Shown one piece after another: positions 6,709 to 16,500 of a stretch of DNA of 29,916 nt; position 1 is the stretch's first letter, and each line of letters opens with the position of its first letter. The DNA is from Promethearchaeota archaeon (lineage in GTDB: Archaea; Asgardarchaeota; Lokiarchaeia; Sigynarchaeales; SOKP01): contig JAEOTJ010000346.1 in the NCBI GenBank assembly GCA_016839905.1, positions 1 through 29,916 on the forward strand, given 5' to 3'. The notes beneath the pieces were generated by a model that had not been told where the DNA came from, did not search any database, and was given only the letters and a program-made list of their open reading frames with translations. The position numbers and the translations under genes were made by a program.

Positions 6709-7527
6709 ATGAAAGAACTTGATGTTAATTCTGCTATTGCTGGAGAAATAATGACACCATACGTCATAATGTTAGATATTAATGCCACATTTAGGAAAGT
6801 AATTGAAACACTATATGCAAACAACATTTCCGCCATTTACATTCACAATACCTTAAATAATAACTATTATATTATTTCACAAACAGAAATTATTAATTAT
6901 TTAAATAGCGGGGGTATGTTTCAAAATGAACTTCCGAAAATTTCTGTTTCAGAAATAATGAAAGGTCCTATTGAAATGCTGGATATTAATACCCCAGTTG
7001 ATAAAATAATACGATTTATGACAGAACATAATTATAAACGTGTTTTGATAACAAAAAATGGAAAACCTTCGGGAGTTATTTCTACTCGTGATATAATGAT
7101 ATGGAATAATACATATTTTAAACCAGCAAAACCACAAGTTCTACTTTTTATGGATAATGCTTCAAGTAATTTTATCGCTAAACATATTTTTAAACAAAAT
7201 ATTGATGGGGATATACCTAAGGATTTAATTGACATTTATGGTGGAGCACTAAGCTCGATTTCAATAATAACAAATCAAATAATGAAAAAATCAGGAAATA
7301 TACGTTATTTAATGAAGGAAAAACTATCTATTCTTCTTGAACCATATAAAAAGATAACTGGAGTTTTAATATGCGATTATAATTCAATAGATTTAAGACG
7401 TAAACTACAAAAAGCAACCATAGATTTTTTTAAATTATACTTAGTTTCTTTTAAACCAACTGAAAAAAAGGAAGGAATTCATCATTCTTATGATATAAGT
7501 CCAATAATTCCAATTTTTGAAAGTTAA
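6709..7527 (+). CDS. Tandem CBS-domain protein with probable roadblock/longin-like C-terminal domain
   Basis: The 272-residue protein has two CBS motifs in its first half. The first spans about residues 12-70 (EIMTPYVIMLDINATFRKVIETL). The second spans about 80-135 (EIMKGPIEMLDINTPVDKII, then GVISTRDIM). CBS pairs bind adenosyl ligands such as AMP, ATP or SAM and act as regulatory sensors. The second half, about 142-245, starts with a strand (PQVLLFMDN) and has an alternating strand-helix pattern ending in a long helix. It recalls the roadblock/longin-like domains abundant in Asgard archaea, which pair with small GTPases. That second assignment rests on pattern resemblance only. No transmembrane segment is seen. 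aroE follows 71 bases later and may be co-transcribed. Confidence 0.75.
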   Translation: MKELDVNSAIAGEIMTPYVIMLDINATFRKVIETLYANNISAIYIHNTLNNNYYIISQTEIINYLNSGGMFQNELPKISVSEIMKGPIEMLDINTPVDKIIRFMTEHNYKRVLITKNGKPSGVISTRDIMIWNNTYFKPAKPQVLLFMDNASSNFIAKHIFKQNIDGDIPKDLIDIYGGALSSISIITNQIMKKSGNIRYLMKEKLSILLEPYKKITGVLICDYNSIDLRRKLQKATIDFFKLYLVSFKPTEKKEGIHHSYDISPIIPIFES

Positions 7528-7598
7528 TTGAGAGAACAAAGAATTTAGCAAAAAGGATAAGGAAAAAATAATATTAAAAACCATTAAAATGAAATATA

Positions 7599-8468
7599 AT
7601 GTTAAATGAAATAAAGCTTTTTGGACATACAAAGACTTTATGTCTAATAGGGCATCCCGTATCTCATTCAATGTCACCGACCATGTGGAATCCCGCTCTC
7701 CAAGAATTAAAACTTGATTATGTTTATATTGCTTATGATGTCCATCCAGATGATTTAGAAAAGGCTATTAACGGTATCAGAGCCCTTGGAATAAAAGGAA
7801 TTAATGTTACAATTCCCCATAAGGAAACAGTTATAAAATACCTCGATGAAGTAGAAGAAGTTGCAATGAAAATGGGTGCTATTAATACAATCAAGAATGA
7901 TGATGGCTACTTAAGAGCTAGGAATACAGATGCTGCAGGAGCCAAGAAATCCCTTCTTGATGCGGGATGTGAAATCTCTGGAAAAAAAGTTTTAATTTTA
8001 GGTTCTGGAGGTGTTGCAAGAGCATTATGTTATATCTTAGCCGATGATGTAGAGCAGATTATAATCACAGATATTATAGAAGAAAAAGCCATAAATTTAG
8101 CGAATGATGTTAGTAAGAAAATGGATGGTAATATAATTGGAAAAATGAGTAATGAATCAATAATTAAAGAAACAATTAAAACTACAGATATTTTAATTAA
8201 TGCCACTCCAATCGGAATGCATCCAAAAGTGGATGTTACCCCCGTGCCTAAAAAAATGCTTCATGAGGATCTTTTTGTGTTTGATGTCATATATAATCCA
8301 TTAAATACATTATTGATGAAAGAAGCGGCTGAGATTGGTTGCAAAACTCTTGGAGGTTTGGATATGTTAGTTAATCAAGGAGTATTGGCATTTAAATGGT
8401 GGACTGGTAAAGATCCTAATGCAAACTTGATGAAGAATAAAATAATTGCATTTCTTGGTTTAAAATGA
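7599..8468 (+). CDS. aroE: Shikimate dehydrogenase (NADP+)
   Basis: This enzyme reduces 3-dehydroshikimate to shikimate with NADPH, linking AroD to AroK. The 289 residues contain GHPVSHSMSP (substrate serines near residue 23), NVTIPHKE with catalytic Lys75, NTDAAG with catalytic Asp111, the nucleotide-binding LGSGGVARA near 136-144, and the C-terminal DMLVNQG motif with its substrate Gln. Length and motif order match single-domain AroE enzymes of bacteria and archaea. All key residues are present. The gene lies between the CBS protein and a DUF362 gene with spacings of 71 and 83 bases. The ATG at 7599 gives about ten residues before the first strand, a plausible N-terminus. It ends in TGA, showing that TGA acts as stop in this genome. 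Confidence 0.95.
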   Translation: MLNEIKLFGHTKTLCLIGHPVSHSMSPTMWNPALQELKLDYVYIAYDVHPDDLEKAINGIRALGIKGINVTIPHKETVIKYLDEVEEVAMKMGAINTIKNDDGYLRARNTDAAGAKKSLLDAGCEISGKKVLILGSGGVARALCYILADDVEQIIITDIIEEKAINLANDVSKKMDGNIIGKMSNESIIKETIKTTDILINATPIGMHPKVDVTPVPKKMLHEDLFVFDVIYNPLNTLLMKEAAEIGCKTLGGLDMLVNQGVLAFKWWTGKDPNANLMKNKIIAFLGLK

Positions 8469-8551
8469 AGTCTATTAAAATAAAGCAAAATAAATATTAT
8501 TTTAAAGAAAGTAGATAATGATAATTAATTGAATTTAATCTTTATAATTTT

Positions 8552-9766
8552 ATGAGATTATTTGATAAACCAATTGTTTCATTAGCACGTGATAAGAATA
8601 TTACTTCAGCAGTTAATTTATGTCTTGATCAACTTAAAATTCCGAATTTAACTGGAAAAACTATTTTATTAAAACCAAACGTAGGAAGAGAAATAGAACC
8701 CAAACTAGGAATTAACACAAATGCAGAAGTTGTATATACAGTTTTTAATTATTTAAAAGACCGATTTAAAGCAAATTATCTAATCGGCGATTCACCAATT
8801 ATTTCTACGGATACAAAAAAAGCTTTTGAACAATCTGGATATTTAGACTTATTAAACGATAAAGATCTTCAATTTATTGATTTAGATGATAAAAATCCAA
8901 TAGAATTGGATATACCAGATGGAAGGATTATAAAAAAAATTAAAATTACTGGTTATTGGAATGAAATTGACTATATTATTTCTATTCCAGTGTTAAAAAT
9001 GCACATGCACTGTGGAGCTTCTCTAAGCTTCAAGAATCTAAAAGGATTGCTCTATAAGAGAGAAAAAATCAAATTACATCACTTCAAAGCTACGGAAATC
9101 ATTGATCAATTTAAAAACACAATGAAAAAAGTTAAAGAATTAGATATAGCAATTTCAGACCTTTCTCGAATATTACATCCTGATCTAGTAATTATAGATG
9201 CCTCCTATGCACAAGAGGGGATGGGTCCATCGTCTGGCAATGTTGTAAAAATGGACACTATCATTGCATCTACAGAATATCTTGCTGCAGACATAATTGC
9301 TCTTGCTGTCTCTCAACCAGAATGGACTTTGGAAGATGTCCCTCATTTAAAACTCATATCTGAGATGACGCCTAATGCTCCAAAATGCCGGGAAGATATA
9401 ACAACAATACCAGAAAACATTCAAGAATTTATAAAACCGATGGAACCCCCTCCAACTTCAATAAATATTAAATATATAAATGTAAATCTAATAGATATCA
9501 ATTCATGTTCTGCTTGTTTATCAACAGTATTTAATCTATTGAAAAATAATAAAGATTTTATTAATGAAAATTTTACTCAAGAACATCCTTTAAATTTTGC
9601 AATAGGTAAAGGAATAAAACATTCAGATCTATATTCAGATACATTCCTTATTGGAAATTGTACATATAACCAGTTAGAAAACGGAATATTTATTCAAGGA
9701 TGTGCTCCTGTTGAATCAAAGATTCTAAAAAAAATAAAAAAAAACCTAAAAATAATTAATAAATAA
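8552..9766 (+). CDS. DUF362-family protein
   Basis: The 404-residue protein carries the DUF362 hallmarks: GKTILLKPNVG near residues 35-45, GDSP at 79-82, and SIPVLKMHMHCGASLSFKNLKG starting at 144. Family members are often fused to ferredoxin domains, but none is present here. The C-terminal hundred residues contain scattered cysteines (NSCSACLS, GNCTYN, IQGCAPV) that could hold a metal or cluster, though no CxxCxxCxxxC ferredoxin motif is seen. The substrate is unknown. The gene lies 83 bases after aroE, and the following coiled-coil gene starts 25 bases after its stop, so the three may share a transcript. No signal peptide or membrane segment is apparent; the protein is probably cytosolic. 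Confidence 0.8.
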   Translation: MRLFDKPIVSLARDKNITSAVNLCLDQLKIPNLTGKTILLKPNVGREIEPKLGINTNAEVVYTVFNYLKDRFKANYLIGDSPIISTDTKKAFEQSGYLDLLNDKDLQFIDLDDKNPIELDIPDGRIIKKIKITGYWNEIDYIISIPVLKMHMHCGASLSFKNLKGLLYKREKIKLHHFKATEIIDQFKNTMKKVKELDIAISDLSRILHPDLVIIDASYAQEGMGPSSGNVVKMDTIIASTEYLAADIIALAVSQPEWTLEDVPHLKLISEMTPNAPKCREDITTIPENIQEFIKPMEPPPTSINIKYINVNLIDINSCSACLSTVFNLLKNNKDFINENFTQEHPLNFAIGKGIKHSDLYSDTFLIGNCTYNQLENGIFIQGCAPVESKILKKIKKNLKIINK

Positions 9767-9791
9767 TAAAATAATTAATAATGAAGAAGAA

Positions 9792-10307
9792 ATGGAGAAT
9801 TTAAAGAAAGATTTTGAAGATTTAAATGATCAAGTAAATTCCAAAAATAAAAAAATAGATGAATTGACTAAGAATATTACAATAAAAGATGAAGAAATAA
9901 ATAACTTAAATGCAAAAAATTGAAATTTAGAATCAAATATAGAAGATTTAACCAAGAAAATTAAAAAATTAAATAATTTAATAATAGAAAAAGATAAAAC
10001 CATTCAGGATATTTCTGAATCTCTAACTGAAAAAGATAAAATAATTGAAGAAAGAACGACAAATTTAGAAGAAGTCAAGGCTGAATTAAATGAATTAAAG
10101 CCACCAGTTAAGGATGACTTTCAGGGCGAAGAACGATTAATATGTCCAAAATGCGGCGCAGTTGGAAAAAATATCAAAACTATTGAAGATAAAACGAAGA
10201 TATTAACTTATATAGGAAATTTACCAATGTATGGTAAAATACACATATGTAAAAAGTGTGGAATTGAAATAAAAAGTAAGGAATCTGATACTGAATTAGT
10301 AGAGTAA
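9792..10307 (+). pseudogene. Coiled-coil plus zinc-ribbon gene interrupted by an in-frame TGA
   Basis: From the ATG at 9792 to TAA at 10305-10307 there are 171 codons in one frame, broken only by TGA at 9921-9923 (codon 44). Both sides are clearly the same protein: a charged heptad-rich coiled coil (DLNDQVNSKNKKIDELTK before, LESNIEDLTKKIKKL after). It runs to about residue 110 and is followed by a zinc ribbon with CPKCG and CKKCG 31 residues apart. No ATG lies soon after the TGA, so the second part would not be made separately. The change is probably a recent nonsense mutation (for example from AGA or TGG) or a consensus error; readthrough is also possible. The ribbon resembles the one at 3413-3583. 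The frame is also open upstream through 9756, without a standard start codon. Confidence 0.65.
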
Positions 10308-10592
10308 ATTTATAAATTTTTTTATGATACTTTAAAAAAAAGATAGGTTAATGATAAATTAATTAAAATTGAAAGAATCAATAAATTCTCTCTCTCTATA
10401 TTTTGTATATTAACTATCTAATATACCCTTTCTTGTTATTATTCTTTCCTTATAAAGTTTTTCTTATCATCATATAACAAAAAGACAACTATAAAAATGA
10501 TTTTTATTTCTCCTAAACAATGAAATCTAATTTTGTACTTCAATTTATACGAAAAATAATGTGAAATTCAAATTAAAAATATTAGTTTTAAA
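10308..10592. other. Intergenic region upstream of the giant surface-protein gene
   Basis: The gap is AT-rich and holds no coding frame. It should contain the promoter of the giant gene. A TATA-like TTTATAC at about 10544-10550 lies 43-49 bases before the ATG, but other AT-rich matches nearby are equally possible. No stem or operator stands out. Confidence 0.35.
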
Positions 10593-13500
10593 ATGACAAA
10601 AGTTAAAGTTAAAAAACAAAGACGAAATAATAATAAAGCACTCTTGGTATTAAGCGCTCTTTTTTTGATGGTGGGAATCTCGTTCATGAGTTCCTTTGTT
10701 GATACCAATAATAGTGTTTATTCTGACGATTTAGATGGAATCCTCGAAGAGGATATCCCTACAAATGAGGAGAATGATCTAAAAGCTTCTGCGACTACAG
10801 TATCAATACTCTCTCCTCCTAATGGAATATGGACAACTCAGAGAGCTAATACTCTTAAACTATATGTTTCTGGCGAACATTGTGGTCCTTATTTTCCCGC
10901 CTTTGGTGGTGCATTTACGTACTATCATATTGATGATCATCCTGTTTCTGGATCTGTTACATCTAGTGTGAATGTAGAAGATTCATATATAAATTCAAAT
11001 TATCCCGGTCCTTGTAGTACAACTACTTATACATACAATATACCCTCTTCATCATTAAATGGATATTTTACATGGAAAGGTAGGTTTTCGAAAGTTTGGT
11101 TAGGATGGATGTGGAGCTTGAACTGGTGGGAAACATGGTCTGACACGAATACAATATATTATGATCTGGAGGCTCCAACTAATCTACAATTAAATGTTCC
11201 TTCAGGATGGACAACCGATAATACACCTACTATAACCTACTATGGAAATGCTGGATATAGTGGTTTGGATTATTACGAGATTTGGATAGGGTCATATCTC
11301 TATTATCGTGGTAAAAATACAGTTTATACATTCCCTTCTTTAGGTAATGGCTATCATACAGTAAAGTTAAGAGTGAAAGACAATGCAGGTAATTGGGCTG
11401 AAACCGCACGCACAATACGTATTGATTATACTGCCCCACCCACTCCATATCCAAATGATGGTTTGAGTGGTTGGAGTACTGATAACACACCTACCTTTTC
11501 TTGGTCTCGTGTTTCCGATATAAGCGGAATTACAGGATACTATTGGAAAGTGGATGGTGGTTCAGAATATTGGACTACCTCTAATGTAGTAACTTTACCT
11601 GCTCAATCTGATGGCACCCATACCTTTTTGGTAAGAGCTAGAAATGGAGCCGGATTAATGAGCTCATATGGGGGTCATTCTTTCAGTATTGATTCGACTG
11701 ATCCTAGTACTCCAAATCCTAACGATGGTGTAGATGGTTGGTCTACAGATAAAACACCAACATTTACATGGTCTGCAACTGATGTACCTAGTGGTGTAGC
11801 GGGTTATTATTGGAAAGTTGATTCTGGTCCAGAAATATGGACTACTTCTACAAGTGTTACCTTACCTACACAATCTAATGGTATACACACGTTCTCTGTT
11901 GTCACCAAGGACAACGCAGGAAATTTAGGAGATTGGGGTTCCCATACTTTTCAAATAATGGATGAAATTAACCCTCCAAATATAATAAATGCCGAATTGT
12001 ATCCTAATACTCAAGTCTATGATAGTAGTGGAGTAACACAGATTAGAATATGGGTTACTGATGAATCAGATATTCAATCAGTTTGGGTAATTTTCAATGG
12101 TGAAAATCACACTGCTACTTTATCCCCCGATGGACTTTATTACACATATAATATAGATATTTCAAACATTCTGGATGTGTATACCTATGGTGTAAGAGCT
12201 GTTGATGAATATTATAACGAAGCTTATACAGAATTTAATTTTACCATAGAAGATGACGATACCGAAGAACCCGAAATCTCAATCAGATATGATGGAGATT
12301 ATACGAAAGATAATCCTGGATGTCTCTATGTAAACGCAAGTGATGCTTCAGGTTTAAGTGTAGATCCTTCGGGAGTTTATAATGTCTCATCAGATTTAGG
12401 GACTTATTATTGGACTTTTGAAGCAACCGATAATGATAATGATCGACCAGGAGATTCTTTAACAAATATTCTAAATTACAGTATCACAATTGGTAATTAT
12501 CATTTAGAAACTCCAACCCTTACTCGAGAGAATTCACCTCTTATTTTAAATCAAAACTCTAGTTCTTCACTATGGAATGATATAAAGGCGCTTCATGTTG
12601 ATAATATGCGAATCGCTTACTATTCTGAAGAAAATGAGTGGCAATTAGTACCTTTCCAGCTTGATGAAAAGGCATACTTGAGAGGATTTAACTATCAAAT
12701 GGGTTATCAAGGAACTTTATCCGGTTCATTTTTCTCTATACACGTATCTGATGTAGATATTAGTAATTATGGTCAATATATTGCTGAACATCGTTATGTA
12801 GGGAAAGATATCGATGCTCAACCCGGAGATCCATATAAAGAACCAACATTGTATGAGTGTCAATCAGGTATTTGGGCAACCCGACTTGCAGAGAATTGGG
12901 CAGAAGGATCACCCTATCCCGCGGCTCCAATACAAGATTGGAGAGAAGTAGAGGGAGGTCAAAGAGATCAAATAGAACATTGCGTAGATTGGGATGATGA
13001 ATTGGTCTTTTATGCAGAGAAAGGTTATAAAGTCTCTAACAATCTTTGGTGGAATGCTGCTGAGTATCCTTACCGTTATGAAATTGAGATAATTGATCCC
13101 GTGGATGGCGGTCAATCTTGGATGTACATCTATTATAATGATGATGATACAATACCAATTAACACAGATCATAGCTATATTCCCTCAGAGGAGGATGATT
13201 TAGTCTCGTGGAATTCTGGTAATTCAGTTATTTCTGGTCAAAATTATGAATATACTTTTGATAATAATCTTGATCTAGGTTCTGCTTCATTTATTGATTC
13301 CGAAACTGTGAGTTCGATTTATACTGAGGCTGAAAAACAATGGATATCATTATATGCTCGTGGATATTTGTCATATCCAACTGGAACTATTGATGTTTCA
13401 GGTAATAGTGACATATGGAGAGAGGGAAACTGGGATTCTTATTATAATGAACAAGAAACATCGATCGGTTATGGGATTACTATGGATCTTGACTTAATGA

Positions 13501-16500
13501 ATTTACCTTCATTAGATCCTAACTGGGAAATCAATTTTCCTGGACAAGATTTAGATTACTCAAATGGTCATCGTACAATTGGTATGGGGGGTCAATCTCA
13601 TGGTAACACGGTAGATACAAGAAAACAGGTATTTGGAATCGTTGCTGTATATGAAGACTCTGCAGATCATGATGGTAATATTGCTGAATCAACGCCATTC
13701 CTTAGGGGAATTACTGATCATTCAATGGCTTCGAATGAAGCCGCTATCGATGGACCCTGCAGAGTAATTATTGATAAATTTACTGAAGACTATATTGGAA
13801 TTGAATTAGGCGAGGAAGCCGATTATGAAGAAATATGTAAGTTTTCTCATAAAGCTACTAAATTTTATTCTACGATGATGACAGAAGATCCCATAATACT
13901 TAATACAAAAATAGATAGTCCTGAAATGACGATTGATGCAGGAGCTAATTATGCTTATATTGCGGGACAGAGATTTACTGATGCTTTCAGGAATAACTCA
14001 AAAGCCTCTATAATGATGGGTCGAGCACCAAACGGAGTTGCTGGACTTCCTGATTTACTTCAATGTAATAGTGAAGGATTATTATGGCCAATGATTAATT
14101 ATCCTAATAGAGCCCCTTATGATGATGCTCTTACAAGTGATAACGGCCCATTACCTGGACGTGTTGATAATGAACCCTATTATACAGCCAGTGATGAAGG
14201 CAATCCTTTAGGAGACTGGATTTATGCCTCTACTGGAACGGGAGGCGCTTTAACATACCTTCCATATCAAGAAATTTGGGAATTATGTGCTAATGGAGGA
14301 AGATATGGATATGGAGATGTTTCAACATATTGGAATGACAATCCTGATTTTAGTGAATACTCTATTTATATCAACGATGCGGATCTAAATGGGCGAACGG
14401 GTGAATTTATTCGAGCAACAATTTTTGGTGATTTTGATGAATGGGAATGCCAAAGAGAATATGCGCGCATAAAACTAAACTTAGAGCCTTCTTTTACAAA
14501 GCAAAACGCACCTGAAGACCTATTACCCATCGCAGATTTTATAGTTAGCGATACTAATATAATTGAAGGAGATCCTATAGCATTTACCTTTACTGGAAGC
14601 TATGGTGATATCCCAGTGTCATATATTTGGGATTTTGGTGATGGTTTTAATTCTACCTTAGAAAATCCAGTACATATATATAATTATCCTGAAACTTATA
14701 CCGTAAGTTTAACCGTCATTGATGATGATGGTGATATAGATACAGAAATTAAAACAGATTTTATAACTGTGTCTGACGATGATTCAGAAGCGCCTACAAT
14801 TACTATTGAATATTTCGGTAATTTTTCTGATGGGGATCCTGGATATTTATTAGTTAGTGCTTCTGATAATGTAGGTTTAAGTGTAGATCCATCAGGAGTA
14901 TATGATGTATCAAATGAACTTGGACTCCAAAATTGGACCTTTATTGCTGTCGATAATGATAATGATTGTCCTGGAGATGCTCTAACCACGATCGTGAATT
15001 ATGCGCTCTTTATCACTGATGATGATACTGAAGCTCCAACTATTTATGTTGGTTATGATGGTGATTATACTGATGTGAATCCTGGAAATGTCCACGTTAA
15101 TGCTACTGATAATGTTGGTTTAAGTGTAGATCCTTCGGGAGTCTATTCTGTTCCATCAGATCCAGGTATTTATTCATGGACTTTCATAGCTGTTGATAAT
15201 GATAGTGATCGACCAGGAGATAATATGACTACTATTTCTGAATTTAGTGTTACTATATATGATGATGATAATATAACACCAGAAATATATGCACAATATA
15301 TTGGTGATTATACTGATAGAGATGCAGGTTATATTTTAGTTAATGCATCAGATAATAGAGGATTGAGTGTAGATCCTACAGGAATTTATTACTTAGATCC
15401 AACCATTATCAATACTGCTCAAGAATTTACCTTCATAGCTACTGATAATGATAATGATAGAGCTGATGATAGTATAACTACTATTGAAACTATGAGTATA
15501 ACTCTAACTGACGATGATACCGAAGCACCAGAAATTTTTATCTCTTATAGCGGGGATTATACCGATAACAATCCAGGATATATATTTGTATATGCAACCG
15601 ATAATACTGGATTAAGCGTAGATCCATCGGGAAATTATAGCATTCCAAGTGAACCGGGCACATATTATTATACCTTTATCGCAACGGATAGTGATGATGA
15701 TCGACCAGGAGATAGTTTAACTAACGTTATTAATATCAGTATAACTATAATAGATGACGATACAGAAGCACCAGAGATCTTTTTGTCCTATGACGGGGAT
15801 TATACAGATAATAATCCAGGATGTATTTACGTGAATGCTACAGATAATGTTGGTTTAAGCGTAGATCCTACTGGGATTTATACCGTTCCTTCTGAACCCG
15901 GAACTTACTATTGGACTTTTATTGCAACTGACAATGATGACGATCGCGCTGATGATAGTCTAAGCACAATAATGAACATCAGTGTTACTATTACTGATGA
16001 TGATACAACCGCTCCAGTAATCTTTGTTGAGTATATTGGCGGAAGTACTGATGGAGATCCTGGTTATATAATAGTTAATGCATCTGATAATATTGAATTA
16101 AGTATCGATCCTTCAGGGACTTATGCATTAGATCCAAGCATTATTGGAATAGCTCAAGAATTTACCTTTACTGCAACTGACAATGATAATGATCGAGCAG
16201 GAGATAGCTTAACTACTGTTGAAACCATTAGTATAATTCTTACTGATGATGATACAGAAGCCCCAGTTATCTATATCAGCTATGATGGAGATTATACTGA
16301 TGGTAATCCAGGAAATGTCTATGTGAACGCATCTGATAATGTTGGTTTAAGCGTAGACCCTATGGGAATTTATCCGGTGTCCGCAGAATTGGGTACATAC
16401 TATTGGACCTTTATCGCCACTGATAATGATGATGACAGAGAGGGAGATAGTTTAACTACAGTAATGAATTTTAGTATTACTATTACTGATGATGACACTA

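Noticed and set aside
606..9923. Genome-wide recoding of TGA as a sense codon
   Set aside because: TGA ends aroE (8466-8468) and leuD (23701-23703) at natural positions, so it works as a stop. The two internal TGAs have other explanations.
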